A stretch of DNA of 64,000 bases from an uncultured Campylobacter sp. (GCF_944323605.1 NZ_CALUTC010000004.1:62001-126000), one strand, 5' to 3'. Shown: positions 37,654-47,392, counted from the stretch's first letter. The notes: a model not told the origin generated them from the sequence alone. A program made the numbers and translations.

Positions 37654-38422
37654 TTTTACGGCTTTTGTTGTTGTAGCCTGCACCACTAAAGCCCCTAGTT
37701 CGTATTATCCAAGCAAAGATTTTAGAACGGATAAAAGTGCTTCTTTTGGAGCTAAAGGCACTATGAAGCCTTATACTATAAATGGTAAAACATATTATCC
37801 AACAGTTGTTGAAGTTGGTGAAACTGCCGAAGGTATAGCTTCTTGGTATGGACCCGGTTTTCACGGTAAAAAGACTTCAAATGGAGAAACTTACAATCAA
37901 TACTCTTTTACAGCGGCACATAAAACATTGCCTATGAATACAGTTTTATCTGTTACAAATTTAAATAATGGACTTAAGACACAAGTGCGTATAAATGACA
38001 GAGGTCCTTTTGTTGATAACCGTATAATAGATCTATCAAAGGCAGCAGCTGAACAAATAGATATGCTTCAAAACGGCACAGCACCTGTGAGGCTTGAGGT
38101 TATAGGCTTTGGCTCTGTCGATGATGCTGGAAGTATAGTTCATCATAATGAAAGCTTTGGTTCTAGCGGTGATATAGTAAATAACGGTATGACTTATGAA
38201 GGTGGAACTTTTATGGTGCAAATTGGTGCTTTTAGATATAAGGAAGGTGCTGATAAAACAGCTCAAAAATATAGCTCATATCAGGGATATAAAGCAGTCG
38301 TTAGGACTAGCTCAAAAGATGGTTTAAACAGGGTATTTTTAACTGGTTTTAGAAGTATGGAAGAAGCTAGAGATTTCGCAAGTAGCGGAGCTTTTGTAGG
38401 TGCTTTTGTTGTTAGAGATTAG
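37607..38422 (+). CDS. rlpA: RlpA-like septal lipoprotein with SPOR domain
   Basis: A 271-residue lipoprotein whose lipobox VVVAC places Cys near residue 25. The double-psi barrel has GIASWYGPGFHGKKTSNGE, FTAAHKTLPM and VRINDRGPF with the conserved Asp, and a C-terminal SPOR domain (FMVQIGAFRYKEGADK) binds denuded glycan at the septum. RlpA is a lytic transglycosylase or a division-site factor depending on species. The start ATG at 37607 lies within the preceding gene, with AAGAGG upstream. Confidence 0.92.
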   Translation: MQVLAKSKILGLILSSFTAFVVVACTTKAPSSYYPSKDFRTDKSASFGAKGTMKPYTINGKTYYPTVVEVGETAEGIASWYGPGFHGKKTSNGETYNQYSFTAAHKTLPMNTVLSVTNLNNGLKTQVRINDRGPFVDNRIIDLSKAAAEQIDMLQNGTAPVRLEVIGFGSVDDAGSIVHHNESFGSSGDIVNNGMTYEGGTFMVQIGAFRYKEGADKTAQKYSSYQGYKAVVRTSSKDGLNRVFLTGFRSMEEARDFASSGAFVGAFVVRD

Positions 38423-38424
38423 TT

Positions 38425-38913
38425 ATGATAGAAATAATTTTTTTAGATGTTGATGGTTGCTTAACTGATGGTAAAATCATATATAGTAGCGATAAAACAG
38501 AGATAAAAGAATTTGATGTAAAAGACGGTGCAGCTATAGAAGCTTGGCTTAAACTTGGAAAGAAAATAGCAATCATAACAGGCAGAAAGTCAGACTGTGT
38601 AAATTTAAGAGCTAAGGATTTAAAGATAGATTTAGTTTATCAAGGCATAAGCAATAAACTTGCTTGTGCTAAAGAGATTTTAAAATCGTTAAATTTAAAT
38701 TTCGAGCAAAGTGCTGCTATAGGTGATTTTTTAAATGATAAGTCTTTGTTAGAGGCTGTTAAATTTAGCTTTAAGCCAAGCGATGCACATCATTCTTTAA
38801 ATGTTGATTTTACATTAAAATCCCTTGGCGGCAAGGGTGCTGTTTGCGAGATGATAGAAACGATTATAAAAGAAAATTCTATGCAAGAGCAATGGGATAA
38901 ACTTTGGCAATAA
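38425..38913 (+). CDS. kdsC: 3-deoxy-D-manno-octulosonate 8-phosphate phosphatase
   Basis: A 162-residue HAD phosphatase without a cap domain: FLDVDGCLTDGKIIY (nucleophile Asp), IAIITGRKSD and AIGDFLNDKSLL. KdsC makes Kdo for lipooligosaccharide. It stands directly before lptC and lptA, a lipopolysaccharide synthesis and export cluster. Its last 10 bases overlap the lptC start. Confidence 0.92.
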   Translation: MIEIIFLDVDGCLTDGKIIYSSDKTEIKEFDVKDGAAIEAWLKLGKKIAIITGRKSDCVNLRAKDLKIDLVYQGISNKLACAKEILKSLNLNFEQSAAIGDFLNDKSLLEAVKFSFKPSDAHHSLNVDFTLKSLGGKGAVCEMIETIIKENSMQEQWDKLWQ

Positions 38914-39410
38914 AAATTTTCTCTGTTTTAATGGGGATTTTTTCTTTAGTTTTCGTTTTTTTAGGTATGCAAGATCTTTATTCTATCGAGATAAAGCCAT
39001 ACAGCGTGGATTTTAAAAGTATAGAAGCACACGATATAGGTGCTTTTGAGTTAAATTCCTCCATTGTAAATTCCTTTTATGAGGCTGATGATTGGATAAG
39101 ATTTAATGATAAAGATGAATTTGTAAGAGTAAATATGCTATCTTTAGAACAAAATATAAGTGCTAATGAGCTTTTGATGAAAGATAATAATATTAGCTTA
39201 AAAGGAGATGTTTATTATACCGATGTAAATGGAACGAGGATAAAAAGTGATGAAATTTTTTATATAAGAGATTCTAAAATTTTATACACAGATAGTAATT
39301 TTAAAGCTTATAAAGATAATAATACACTGCTTGGAAATTCGCTTATATATGATCTTGAGGGAAGAAAAATTCGCATAGAGGGTGTAAGGTTGTGGTTGGA
39401 CGCAAGGTAA
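38904..39410 (+). CDS. lptC: LptC-like lipopolysaccharide transport protein
   Basis: A 168-residue protein with one N-terminal membrane helix (about residues 3-20) and a periplasmic beta-rich domain (SLKGDVYYTDVNGTRIKSDE, NTLLGNSLIYDLEGRKIRIEG), the bitopic LptC layout. It bridges the LptBFG transporter and LptA. The start is TTG at 38904, inside the kdsC end. Assignment rests on topology and position before lptA; sequence is poorly conserved in this family. Confidence 0.75.
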   Translation: MAIKIFSVLMGIFSLVFVFLGMQDLYSIEIKPYSVDFKSIEAHDIGAFELNSSIVNSFYEADDWIRFNDKDEFVRVNMLSLEQNISANELLMKDNNISLKGDVYYTDVNGTRIKSDEIFYIRDSKILYTDSNFKAYKDNNTLLGNSLIYDLEGRKIRIEGVRLWLDAR

Positions 39411-39862
39411 TTTTTCTAGCTTTTTTATTTTGCTTATCTTTTTCTAAACAGTTAGAGATTAAGGCAGATAATTTTAGTGCTGATGAGAAAAAAATGGTAA
39501 ATATCTTAAGTGGCTCCGTGCTTGTTAAAAGCAATGAAGATGTGTTAAGGTCTGATAAATTACTGATTTTTACAGATAAAAATAATAAGCCCTTAAAATA
39601 CGTAGCTTCTGGCAATGCTTCATTTAAAATACTTATAAAGGATAAATTTTATACAGGTTCTGCTAATGAGCTTATTTATTATGCTACAAATGATATTTAT
39701 GAAGCAAATGGAAATGCTTATATACAAGATTTAAGCACAAATAATAAATTATATGGAAATAAAATAAGCATAGACAAAAAAAAACAAAGCTACACTGTTT
39801 TTGGCTTAAACAACAAAAAACCTGCTAGATTTATTTTTAATCTTAAGGAAGATTTTAAATGA
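39392..39862 (+). CDS. lptA: LptA-like lipopolysaccharide transport protein
   Basis: A 156-residue protein with a signal peptide (about residues 1-18) and an OstA/LptA beta-jellyroll: EIKADNFSADEKKMVNILSGSVLVKS, LRSDKLLIFTD and ASGNASFKI. It would form the periplasmic bridge for lipooligosaccharide export. The start is GTG at 39392, inside lptC by 19 bases, after AAGG. It ends with a 4-base overlap with engB. Confidence 0.82.
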   Translation: MVGRKVIFLAFLFCLSFSKQLEIKADNFSADEKKMVNILSGSVLVKSNEDVLRSDKLLIFTDKNNKPLKYVASGNASFKILIKDKFYTGSANELIYYATNDIYEANGNAYIQDLSTNNKLYGNKISIDKKKQSYTVFGLNNKKPARFIFNLKEDFK

Positions 39863-40437
39863 AAGTGAATGCTAGTTTTTTAAAGTCTTTATCAAAAGCT
39901 GAAGATTATGAAGCCACAGGCACTGAAGTTGTTTTTTTGGGTCGTTCAAATGTTGGAAAAAGTTCTCTTATAAACACACTGTGTTCTAATAAAAATTTAG
40001 CAAAATCATCATCTACACCGGGAAAGACACAACTCATAAACATTTTTAATGTAGAATTTACAAAAGATGAAATTAAAAAGAAATTTACCTTTATAGATAT
40101 GCCGGGTTTTGGGTATGCTAGAGTGTCAAAGGCTTTAAAAAAGGTTTGGAATAAGAATTTAGATGAATTTTTAAGGCTTAGAACCAGTATAAAGCTTTTT
40201 ATACATTTGGTAGATTCAAGACATACAGGGCTTGAAATAGATGAAAATGTAAAGGAGTATTTAAATTCATTTTTAAAAAAAGAGCAGGTTTTGCTTACTG
40301 TTTTCACCAAAGCAGATAAGTTAAATCAAAGTCAAAGATTTAAAATCAATAAGGATTTTCCACAATGCATACTTGTTTCAAATACCAAAAAAACAGGTTT
40401 GCAAAATTTAGAAGAAAAAATTTTTGAGTTGGGGTAA
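39859..40437 (+). CDS. engB: Ribosome biogenesis GTPase EngB/YsxC
   Basis: A 192-residue GTPase with G1 LGRSNVGKSSLIN near residue 26, G3 FIDMPGFGYA, and G4 FTKADKLN. EngB acts in late 50S assembly. Length is family-normal. Position between lptA and the MreD-like gene is as in C. jejuni. Confidence 0.95.
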   Translation: MKVNASFLKSLSKAEDYEATGTEVVFLGRSNVGKSSLINTLCSNKNLAKSSSTPGKTQLINIFNVEFTKDEIKKKFTFIDMPGFGYARVSKALKKVWNKNLDEFLRLRTSIKLFIHLVDSRHTGLEIDENVKEYLNSFLKKEQVLLTVFTKADKLNQSQRFKINKDFPQCILVSNTKKTGLQNLEEKIFELG

Positions 40438-40439
40438 AA

Positions 40440-40946
40440 ATGCCAAGAAGAAAATACGGAACAAAAGTATATAATCATTACATAGACGGCACTTATGTAT
40501 TTGTCGGACTGTGTTTTGTTTTTTATCAGATATTAAGCTCTGTTTTTTCTTATTTTCCTTTGATGTTGGGATTTTTTTTCTGTTATATGTTTTATCTTTT
40601 ACAAGAAAGTGAAAAATCACTTTATAACCTTGATTTTCGCTGGTATTTTTCTTTATGCTATCTTTTGTTGATAGACATAACTCACGATTTTTATTTATTT
40701 TCATCTTGGTTTTCATTTTTCATTTTTTATTATTTTCTAGCCGATTGGCTTAAAATAAATTTTAAAATAGGAAAATTTTTGCCAATAATTTTTGTTTTTT
40801 GTGCTTATTTTTTACTTTTTTCTATAGATAATTTGCTTTCTTATGTTGATAATAATGGCATACATTTGTTTGGTATAGAGCTTTTGATAACTGTTTTTAT
40901 GGAATTTATACTTGCATATATATTTTTCAAGGATAGTATCAAATGA
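40440..40946 (+). CDS. MreD-like integral membrane protein
   Basis: A 168-residue, highly hydrophobic protein with about five membrane segments, rich in Phe and Tyr (FFFCYMFYLL, FFIFYYFLADWL). Two bases separate it from engB and it overlaps mrdA by 4 bases. A small polytopic protein coupled to PBP2 is the place where MreD, the elongasome membrane protein, is found; sequence alone does not prove it. Confidence 0.65.
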   Translation: MPRRKYGTKVYNHYIDGTYVFVGLCFVFYQILSSVFSYFPLMLGFFFCYMFYLLQESEKSLYNLDFRWYFSLCYLLLIDITHDFYLFSSWFSFFIFYYFLADWLKINFKIGKFLPIIFVFCAYFLLFSIDNLLSYVDNNGIHLFGIELLITVFMEFILAYIFFKDSIK

Positions 40947-42730
40947 GACTCAAACTCGTTTATGCTTTTATATTTTTATTTTTTGTCGTAATTTTATCTA
41001 GGGTTTATTATTTAAGCATTAAATCAAATTTGTATTATGAAGAGCTTGCAAAACAAAATTCTGTAAAAACTTATATGATAGCTCCAGTTAGAGGAATGAT
41101 ATATGATACAAGAGGAGATTTATTAGCTATTAATGAGCTTGGTTTTAGTATATCAATAAAACCTTATTTGCATATAAGAAAAAAAAATAGACCTATTTTA
41201 GATGATGAAATTTTTAGTATTTTACAATTTTTTCCAGATTTAAATGCAAGCGAGATAAAAAAGACCTATCAAAGAGAGGATTCTTACTATAATCAAGATT
41301 ATATACAGGTTGTGGATTTTATATCTTATGATGATATGATAAAGCATTATTCAAATTTAAATTTGAGAAAAAATTTAAAAGTAGAACCTCAAGTTAAACG
41401 AAAATATCCATATAATGAAGTAGCCTCTCACGTAATCGGCTATATCGGCAAGGCAAATACTCAAGATATAAGTGAAAATCCTATATCAAAACTTACAGGT
41501 CATATAGGAAAAAGTGGTATAGAAAGATATTATAATGATGTATTGCAAGGAGAGCAAGGACATAGAGAGGTTAGGATAAATGCACTTAACAAAGAAATAG
41601 AGGAATTAAGCTTTAAATCAGCCTATTCTAATGATTTAAATTTAAGTATAGATATAAGACTTCAGCAGTATTTGAGTGAAATTTTTAGCGATAATGCAGG
41701 AGTTGCTATAGTAGTAGATGTAGATGACGGTTCAATCCTAGCTGCAGGCAGTTTTCCAGAATACAATCTAAATTCCTTTGTAGAGGGAATTTCAGTAGCA
41801 GAATGGAAAGAGCTTTCAAATAATCCAGACCATCCTTTCACAAATAAAATGATAAACGGGCTTTATCCACCGGGTTCTGTTGTTAAAATGGGCGTGGCAC
41901 TTTCTTTTCTAAAGTCTGGTTTGATGGGAGCTGCTAGTCAGATAACTTGCGAGGGTTTTGTGGAGTTAGGGGGTAGAAATTTTAGGTGCTGGAATAGAAG
42001 TGGTCACGGACATATGGACTTAAAGCATGCCTTGCAACAGAGTTGTGATGTTTATTTTTATGAAGGCGGACTAAGAGTAGGTATAGATAGGATAGCTCCT
42101 GTGCTTTCTAATCTTGGTTTTGGTTCTAAGACCGGAGTTGATTTGCCTAGCGAATTTATAGGGACAGTTCCAAGCAGAGAATGGAAAATGCTTAGGTATA
42201 AAAGAGAGTGGAGTGCTGGAGAAACTTTAAATACAAGCATAGGACAAGGTGCTTTTTTGGTTACACCTATGCAAATAGCAAGATATACAGCACAAATAGC
42301 TACCGGAAAAAATGTAAGATTGCATTTTTTTAAAAATAATCTTGATTTTAATAAAAGCGTTGAAGATGATGAAATTTTTAATGAATTTGATAAGAGTTTT
42401 TTGCCATATATAAGAGAAGGAATGTATGCTGTTATGAATGAGCCGGGTGGAACGGCTTATAGGTATTTTAATAATTTTCCTATACAAGTAGCTGGAAAGA
42501 CAGGCACTGCACAGGTTATTAACTTTTCACAAGCTGAAAAAAAGAATATCAGAGAATCAGATCTTGAGTATTACTCTCGTTCCCATACTTGGATCACAAG
42601 CTATGCACCTTATAAAAAGCCAAAATATGTGGTTACCGTGCTTTTAGAACACGGCGGTAGAAGCACGACATCGGCAAAGGTTACTGCAGATATTTATAGA
42701 AAAATGATGGAGCTTGGCTATATCAAATAA
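40943..42730 (+). CDS. mrdA: Penicillin-binding protein 2
   Basis: A 595-residue monofunctional class B PBP: N-terminal membrane helix (residues 4-20), a dimerisation region with VRGMIYDTRGDLLA, and the transpeptidase with SxxK PPGSVVKMG, the second motif QSCD (SxD in place of SxN) and KTGT AGKTGTAQ. It cross-links lateral-wall peptidoglycan with RodA in the elongasome. It ends convergent with the next gene, with an 8-base overlap. Confidence 0.94.
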   Translation: MRLKLVYAFIFLFFVVILSRVYYLSIKSNLYYEELAKQNSVKTYMIAPVRGMIYDTRGDLLAINELGFSISIKPYLHIRKKNRPILDDEIFSILQFFPDLNASEIKKTYQREDSYYNQDYIQVVDFISYDDMIKHYSNLNLRKNLKVEPQVKRKYPYNEVASHVIGYIGKANTQDISENPISKLTGHIGKSGIERYYNDVLQGEQGHREVRINALNKEIEELSFKSAYSNDLNLSIDIRLQQYLSEIFSDNAGVAIVVDVDDGSILAAGSFPEYNLNSFVEGISVAEWKELSNNPDHPFTNKMINGLYPPGSVVKMGVALSFLKSGLMGAASQITCEGFVELGGRNFRCWNRSGHGHMDLKHALQQSCDVYFYEGGLRVGIDRIAPVLSNLGFGSKTGVDLPSEFIGTVPSREWKMLRYKREWSAGETLNTSIGQGAFLVTPMQIARYTAQIATGKNVRLHFFKNNLDFNKSVEDDEIFNEFDKSFLPYIREGMYAVMNEPGGTAYRYFNNFPIQVAGKTGTAQVINFSQAEKKNIRESDLEYYSRSHTWITSYAPYKKPKYVVTVLLEHGGRSTTSAKVTADIYRKMMELGYIK

Positions 42731-43034
42731 GCAAAGCTTCATTTTTGCTTGTTATTTCGTGCAATTCTTTAGATAGTTCTATGAGATTTATATCGCTATC
42801 TTTTAAACCTATGTTTATAGTAGCTACCATACTTTTTTCGTTTTCATTTACGCATAATGATTTTACAAGCATATTTGTGTCTTTTTGAACTATGTTAGCC
42901 GCTGATTTTATGAGCTCTAGCAATTTTTTTTGCTCACATTCTTCTAGCTTGTCAAAATCAAGCTCACTACACCCGCAACCAATAAGATTGCAATACTCTT
43001 GAAAATCGTCCCTATAAGCACCTAAAGCTGACAT
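42723..43034 (-). CDS. RpoN-dependent conserved hypothetical protein
   Basis: A 103-residue cytoplasmic protein with no signal or membrane segment. It begins MSALGAYRDDFQEYCNLIGCGCSELDF and has four N-terminal-half cysteines (CNLIGCGC, ECE) plus one near the middle. I do not recognise the family. A perfect RpoN promoter (43072-43085) lies 38 bases upstream, so it should be expressed with class 2 flagellar genes. It could be an orthologue of one of the unnamed C. jejuni RpoN-regulon genes such as Cj0428; this is untested. Confidence 0.75.
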   Translation of the reverse strand: MSALGAYRDDFQEYCNLIGCGCSELDFDKLEECEQKKLLELIKSAANIVQKDTNMLVKSLCVNENEKSMVATINIGLKDSDINLIELSKELHEITSKNEALLI

Positions 43035-43071
43035 ATTGATCCTTTTTAATTTTTTTTGTTACATAATAAAA

Positions 43072-43085
43072 GCAAATTATGTTCC
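43072..43085 (-). promoter_or_regulatory. RpoN (sigma-54) promoter
   Basis: Minus strand TTTTGGAACATAATTTGCTT has GG and GC separated by 10 bases, the -24/-12 spacing, and matches the Campylobacter consensus TTTGGAA-N-TTGCTT. It points at the 103-residue gene. Confidence 0.85.
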
Positions 43086-43093
43086 AAAAAATT

Positions 43094-43933
43094 TTATATC
43101 TTTTGCATAAGTTTGCTTAGTTCGCTTTGCTTTTCTTTTTCTTCTTTTATCAGATTTAAGCTATTTGCACTATCTAAGGTATTGTTTGAATTTATGGAAA
43201 ATAAATCAAAAAGCTCATCTATCATTTCGTTTTTAAAACTTAAAGATTGAAAAGAAAAGTTAAATTCTATTTCATTTATACGTATTATTTGTATGCTTGT
43301 GCTAACAGTTATCTTTAAACTTATGGTAGTGTTATTTCCAAGAGTTAAACCGTCTTTTAATGAGGCATTATCTATGTAAGAATCTATGTTTGAGATTAAA
43401 TTTTTTATTTCTTTACTATCAAAATCACTCAAATTCTTATCTATATAAGTAGATAATTCGTCTACTGTTTGTTTTAGCTCTGGCAAAATTTTATTTATAT
43501 ATTTAATGAAATCTTGTGCTAAAACATTTGCATCTTTTAGAATTTCATTTGCATTTTTATCCAAATTCTCGCTATTTTTAAGTATGTTTTCACTATTTGT
43601 TTGCATATTTTCAAGTGTTGTTTTTACACTAGAATTTATCTCATTTAGTTCTTTAAAAAATGAATTAACTTCCTTTTTAAGCCCCTTATCACTCGCATTA
43701 TCCAATATATCTTTTTCATAAGATAGTATTTTATCTAATGAAAACAAAAATTCTTTTTCTAAAACCTCGATGTTAGCTTCTTTAGATTCGGTTTTTTCAA
43801 CTTCATTTGTTTTTATGGAATTTTCTTTTATTTTTTCATTTAAATCATCTTCAAAATTTCCACTTTCTTTTTCTTTAAACAAAGAAGCATTTTTGTATGT
43901 ATTTAAGTTAGAATCGTAATTTTGAATTAGCAT
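43094..43933 (-). CDS. RpoN-dependent hypothetical coiled-coil protein
   Basis: A 279-residue acidic, Asn/Lys/Ser-rich protein with no signal peptide or membrane helix. A long heptad-like region (about residues 55-185, for example NANEILKDANVLAQDF) suggests a coiled coil; the last 90 residues include a beta-like segment (TISLKITVSTSIQIIRI). An RpoN promoter stands 26 bases before the ATG. This suggests a flagellar or flagellum-co-regulated role. Composition recalls hook-length or rod-type secreted proteins but no motif supports a name. Confidence 0.75.
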   Translation of the reverse strand: MLIQNYDSNLNTYKNASLFKEKESGNFEDDLNEKIKENSIKTNEVEKTESKEANIEVLEKEFLFSLDKILSYEKDILDNASDKGLKKEVNSFFKELNEINSSVKTTLENMQTNSENILKNSENLDKNANEILKDANVLAQDFIKYINKILPELKQTVDELSTYIDKNLSDFDSKEIKNLISNIDSYIDNASLKDGLTLGNNTTISLKITVSTSIQIIRINEIEFNFSFQSLSFKNEMIDELFDLFSINSNNTLDSANSLNLIKEEKEKQSELSKLMQKI

Positions 43934-43958
43934 AATTAATCCTTTTTAGAAATTACAA

Positions 43959-43972
43959 GCAAAAAATGTTCC
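43959..43972 (-). promoter_or_regulatory. RpoN (sigma-54) promoter
   Basis: Minus strand TTTAGGAACATTTTTTGCTT has GG and GC exactly 10 bases apart. It points at the 279-residue gene; AAAAAGGATT provides the ribosome site. Confidence 0.85.
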
Positions 43973-44043
43973 TAAATTATGCTATTTTAAAAATCTTTAA
44001 AAATCAAGCAAAGATACTAAACCAAGAGTTTGCATTAAGTTTT

Positions 44044-45435
44044 TTAGCTATTTTTATCATTGTTTATTATTTTATTTATCAAAGAAGTGGTGCTAAAACC
44101 ATCTTCAAATTTTATAAGTTCTACTTTCTTTACCAAATCAGAGCCAACTACTTCTTTTCCAGTATAATCCGCTCCTTTTACCAAAATATCGGGCTTTAAA
44201 GCCTTTATAAGTTCATAAGGCGTGTCCTCATCAAATATCACAACAAAATCTACAAAATAAAGAGATGCTAATAAACAAGCTCGATGAAACTGCGAATTTA
44301 TAGGCCTTTTATCGCCCTTAAGTTTTTTTACACTTTTATCAGAATTTAGACCAACAACCAGCAAATCTCCTAGCGTTCTAGCCTTTTCAAGATACTGTAT
44401 ATGCCCAAAGTGGAGTATATCAAAACAGCCATTTGTAAAAACTATATTTTTTCTATTTTTAAGAATGCTTGCTAATTCCTCTTTGTTTTTTATCTTATCT
44501 TCAAAATTAGCTCTTTCGAATTTCCTTATCTCTTCAAAGCTAACAGTCGCAGAACCAAGCTTTGACACAACAACAGCAGCGGCTTTGTTTGCTAACTCAC
44601 AAGCTTTTATCATAGGCAAATTTAAAGCCATACAAAAGGCAAGGATTGATATTACGCTATCTCCAGCTCCAGTTACATCAAAAACTTCTCTAGCCTTTGT
44701 AGGTATAATATGCACCTTATCATCAAGAAATGCTATACCATCTTCTGAAAGTGTTATCATAGAATACTTTAATGAAAAATCTTTTTTTAATTTTATTAAA
44801 GCTTTTTCTAAATTTTCTCCATTTAAATCGCTAAATTTTAGTGCCTCTAAAGCCTCTTTTTTGTTTGGTGTAAGCAAAGATGCACCCTTGTATTTGCTAT
44901 AATCTTTTCCTTTTGGATCAACTAAAACAGGTATTTTAAGCTCATTTGCTTTCTTTATGACATTCTTACAGACTTTATCTGTTAAAACACCTTTTCCATA
45001 GTCGCTTAATATTATAGCCTCGCTGTCTTTTACGAGATTATAAAATTCATCTAAAAGTTCATTTTCTAGCTTTGTATCCTTAACTGTTTCATTGTCTAAT
45101 CTTAAAATTTGTTGTGCTTGAGATAATATCCTTGTTTTCAAAGAGCTTATTCTACCTTTTTCAAGCAGAATTTTTCCATTAAGCTCCTTTTTTAGAAATT
45201 TTCCGTTTTCATCATCGCCTACAACACTTAAGGCAGATACATTTGCACCCAAAGCTTTTAAATTCGCATATACATTTGCAGCACCGCCCAATCTTTGCTC
45301 TTGTTTTTTGGAATTCATAACCAAAACAGGTGCTTCTGGGCTTGCTCTATTGCAATCGCAATAAATATAATTATCTATCATTAAATCGCCGATTATTAAA
45401 ATTTTTGGTGTTTTTGAGGATAAAAAATCAAGCAT
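44044..45435 (-). CDS. hldE: Bifunctional heptose 7-phosphate kinase / heptose 1-phosphate adenylyltransferase
   Basis: A 463-residue fusion. The N-terminal ribokinase-like domain has [14 protein letters not shown] and [15 protein letters not shown]; the C-terminal nucleotidyltransferase has [21 protein letters not shown]. It makes ADP-D-glycero-beta-D-manno-heptose together with GmhB. ATG at 45435 is preferred over the TTG at 45450; it overlaps the hldD end by 8 bases. In C. jejuni gmhA follows; it is absent here. Confidence 0.95.
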   Translation of the reverse strand: MLDFLSSKTPKILIIGDLMIDNYIYCDCNRASPEAPVLVMNSKKQEQRLGGAANVYANLKALGANVSALSVVGDDENGKFLKKELNGKILLEKGRISSLKTRILSQAQQILRLDNETVKDTKLENELLDEFYNLVKDSEAIILSDYGKGVLTDKVCKNVIKKANELKIPVLVDPKGKDYSKYKGASLLTPNKKEALEALKFSDLNGENLEKALIKLKKDFSLKYSMITLSEDGIAFLDDKVHIIPTKAREVFDVTGAGDSVISILAFCMALNLPMIKACELANKAAAVVVSKLGSATVSFEEIRKFERANFEDKIKNKEELASILKNRKNIVFTNGCFDILHFGHIQYLEKARTLGDLLVVGLNSDKSVKKLKGDKRPINSQFHRACLLASLYFVDFVVIFDEDTPYELIKALKPDILVKGADYTGKEVVGSDLVKKVELIKFEDGFSTTSLINKIINNDKNS

Positions 45436-46381
45436 TGTATTCTTTCTCAAAGTAGTTTTTTATGTATGGTAGATAAGATTTTATACCTTCTTCTAGACTA
45501 AATTCAGGTCTATAAGCAAAGCTATCATCAAGTTTTGCTTGAGTATGAAACTGGTATGAATTTTTGTAAGGATTTTCAAAATACTCACATTCAAAATTAG
45601 TGCCAAGTTCCTTTTGTAGTATATCTGCTATATCTTGAAAGCTTCTTGCTATACCTGTGCCTACATTATAAATTCCACTTTTAGCTTCAAGTGCTTTTAA
45701 ATTTGCATTCACAACATCTTTTATGTAAATAAAATCTCTATAAATTTTATCACTTCCTTTAAAAAGTCTAGGTGCTTTATTTGATAAAAGCTGCAAGGCA
45801 AATTGTAACACTGTTGAAGCTGTTTTGCCCTTAAAAAATTCCCTTTCTCCATATACATTAAAATATCTCAAACCAACTATGTGAAGCTCATTTTTGTATT
45901 TTTCACATAAATTATCCATCATAAGTTTTGAAAAAGCGTATGGGTTTTTAGGGCATTCATAATGCCCTACAGTTTGCGGGCTTTTAGCATCTCCATAAAC
46001 TGAAGCAGAGCTTGCGTAAATAAGCTTTATATTTAAATCTATGCAAATATCTATAAGAGCTTTGAAGCTGTTTAAATTCGTGCTTAAAACTTCTTTTTGA
46101 TTGTAAGCTGTGGTATCTGAGATTGCTGCTTGATGAAATATTATATTTGGTTTAAAATCCTTAACTTTTTCTAGGAAGTCTCTTTGCAAAATATCGCTTA
46201 TAAAAAGCTCGCCTTTAAAGTCAAGTAAATTTTTAAAATGCCCCAAAGCTTTTAGATTGCCATTTTCAAAGCATTCATCGCTACGCATCTTATCTATTAT
46301 CAAAACATCATTTTCATCTTGCAAACTTAAGGCTAAATTTGAGCCTATAAAACCAGCTCCACCTGTTATAAGTATTTTCAT
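45428..46381 (-). CDS. hldD: ADP-L-glycero-D-manno-heptose 6-epimerase
   Basis: A 317-residue short-chain epimerase with NADP site [11 protein letters not shown] at residues 7-17, the catalytic Ser/Tyr/Lys set ([16 protein letters not shown]) and [12 protein letters not shown]. It converts ADP-D,D-heptose to the L,D form used in the lipooligosaccharide inner core. It overlaps gmhB by 4 bases. Confidence 0.95.
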   Translation of the reverse strand: MKILITGGAGFIGSNLALSLQDENDVLIIDKMRSDECFENGNLKALGHFKNLLDFKGELFISDILQRDFLEKVKDFKPNIIFHQAAISDTTAYNQKEVLSTNLNSFKALIDICIDLNIKLIYASSASVYGDAKSPQTVGHYECPKNPYAFSKLMMDNLCEKYKNELHIVGLRYFNVYGEREFFKGKTASTVLQFALQLLSNKAPRLFKGSDKIYRDFIYIKDVVNANLKALEAKSGIYNVGTGIARSFQDIADILQKELGTNFECEYFENPYKNSYQFHTQAKLDDSFAYRPEFSLEEGIKSYLPYIKNYFEKEYNA

Positions 46382-46890
46382 TTATTTTCCTTTAATAAAA
46401 AAGAAATCAAATCTTTTAAGGTTTTAAACTTTGTATAAAAATTTCCTTCTTGTTCTTTTTCATTTATCAGATACAATTCTTTTAAACCAGCATTTTTACC
46501 TGCTTGCATATCGCTTATATTATCTCCTATAAACACCGATTGCTCGAGGTTTAATTTAAATTCATCTCTAGCGTCAAAGAGCATTTTAGGTTTTGGTTTT
46601 CTACACTCACAAGCTTCTAAATGCGGACAGTAATAAATCTTTTCTATCTTTATGCCTTTTTTTTCAAATTCTTCAAGCATAAAAGAGCTTAATATTTCAA
46701 AATCTTTTTGCGTATAGTATCCACGCGCTATACCTGATTGGTTTGTTATAACAAAAATTTTATATCCCTTTTTTAAAAATAACTCACAAAGTTCAAAAAT
46801 TCCATCTACAAATATAAAATCTTTTATTTTATGAACATATTTTTTATCTATGTTTATAATACCGTCTCTATCCAAAAATAAGGCTTTCAT
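46378..46890 (-). CDS. gmhB: D-glycero-D-manno-heptose 1,7-bisphosphate phosphatase
   Basis: A 170-residue HAD enzyme: FLDRDGIINIDKKYVHK, VITNQSGIARGYYT, the zinc loop CPHLEACECRKPKP with Cys and His ligands, and FIGDNISDMQAG. It removes the C7 phosphate in ADP-heptose synthesis. It is the first gene of gmhB-hldD-hldE and diverges from the cytochrome gene. Confidence 0.94.
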   Translation of the reverse strand: MKALFLDRDGIINIDKKYVHKIKDFIFVDGIFELCELFLKKGYKIFVITNQSGIARGYYTQKDFEILSSFMLEEFEKKGIKIEKIYYCPHLEACECRKPKPKMLFDARDEFKLNLEQSVFIGDNISDMQAGKNAGLKELYLINEKEQEGNFYTKFKTLKDLISFLLKENK

Positions 46891-46974
46891 TACATAATTA
46901 TAACAAAAAATATTAATGTATAAAAAAATATCATTTAAATAAAAATTAATTTTATTTTTATAAAATTAAAAGTC

Positions 46975-46980
46975 TATAAA
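46975..46980 (+). promoter_or_regulatory. -10 box of the cytochrome c553 gene
   Basis: TATAAA 21 bases upstream of the ATG, after a long AT-rich region; GAAAGGA (46989-46995) is the ribosome site. Confidence 0.45.
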
Positions 46981-47001
46981 ATTTTCGCGAAAGGAAAAGA
47001 T

Positions 47002-47304
47002 ATGAGAAAACTAATCGTTGTTTCTGCTTTAGCATGTCTTGGCGTTTCAGCTTTTGCTGCTGATGGTGCTACACTTTACAAAAAATGTGCAGTTTGCCAC
47101 GGTCCTAAGGCTGATAAGGTTTATCTAAACAAAGTTCCAGCTTTAAACTCTATATCAAAAGCTGAAAGACTTAAGTATATGAAAGAGTATGCTGCTGGCA
47201 CAAGAAATGCTTACGGTCAAGGTGCTTTGATGAAGTTAAATTTAAAAGGTTTGACAGAAGCTGATTTCGAAGCTATAGAAAACTATATAGAAACTCTAAA
47301 ATAG
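47002..47304 (+). CDS. Periplasmic cytochrome c553
   Basis: A 100-residue class I c-type cytochrome with a signal peptide (residues 1-19, ending SAFAA), haem site CAVCH and an axial-Met region with KYMKEY...[11 protein letters not shown]. It carries electrons in the periplasm, probably from the bc1 complex to oxidases or peroxidases. Its position beside gmhB is the same in C. jejuni. Codons are well matched to a highly expressed gene, and a strong terminator follows. Confidence 0.92.
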   Translation: MRKLIVVSALACLGVSAFAADGATLYKKCAVCHGPKADKVYLNKVPALNSISKAERLKYMKEYAAGTRNAYGQGALMKLNLKGLTEADFEAIENYIETLK

Positions 47305-47308
47305 TTTT

Positions 47309-47337
47309 ATAGCAGAGTTTTGCTCTGCTATTTTTTA
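47309..47337 (+). terminator. Terminator of the cytochrome c553 gene
   Basis: ATAGCAGAG (47309-47317) and CTCTGCTAT (47323-47331) pair around TTTTG, followed by six T. A textbook intrinsic terminator. Confidence 0.85.
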
Positions 47338-47392
47338 TCTTTACTATCTTATTTTATCCTTCATTTTTTATTTATTATTTGGGAGAATTTCA

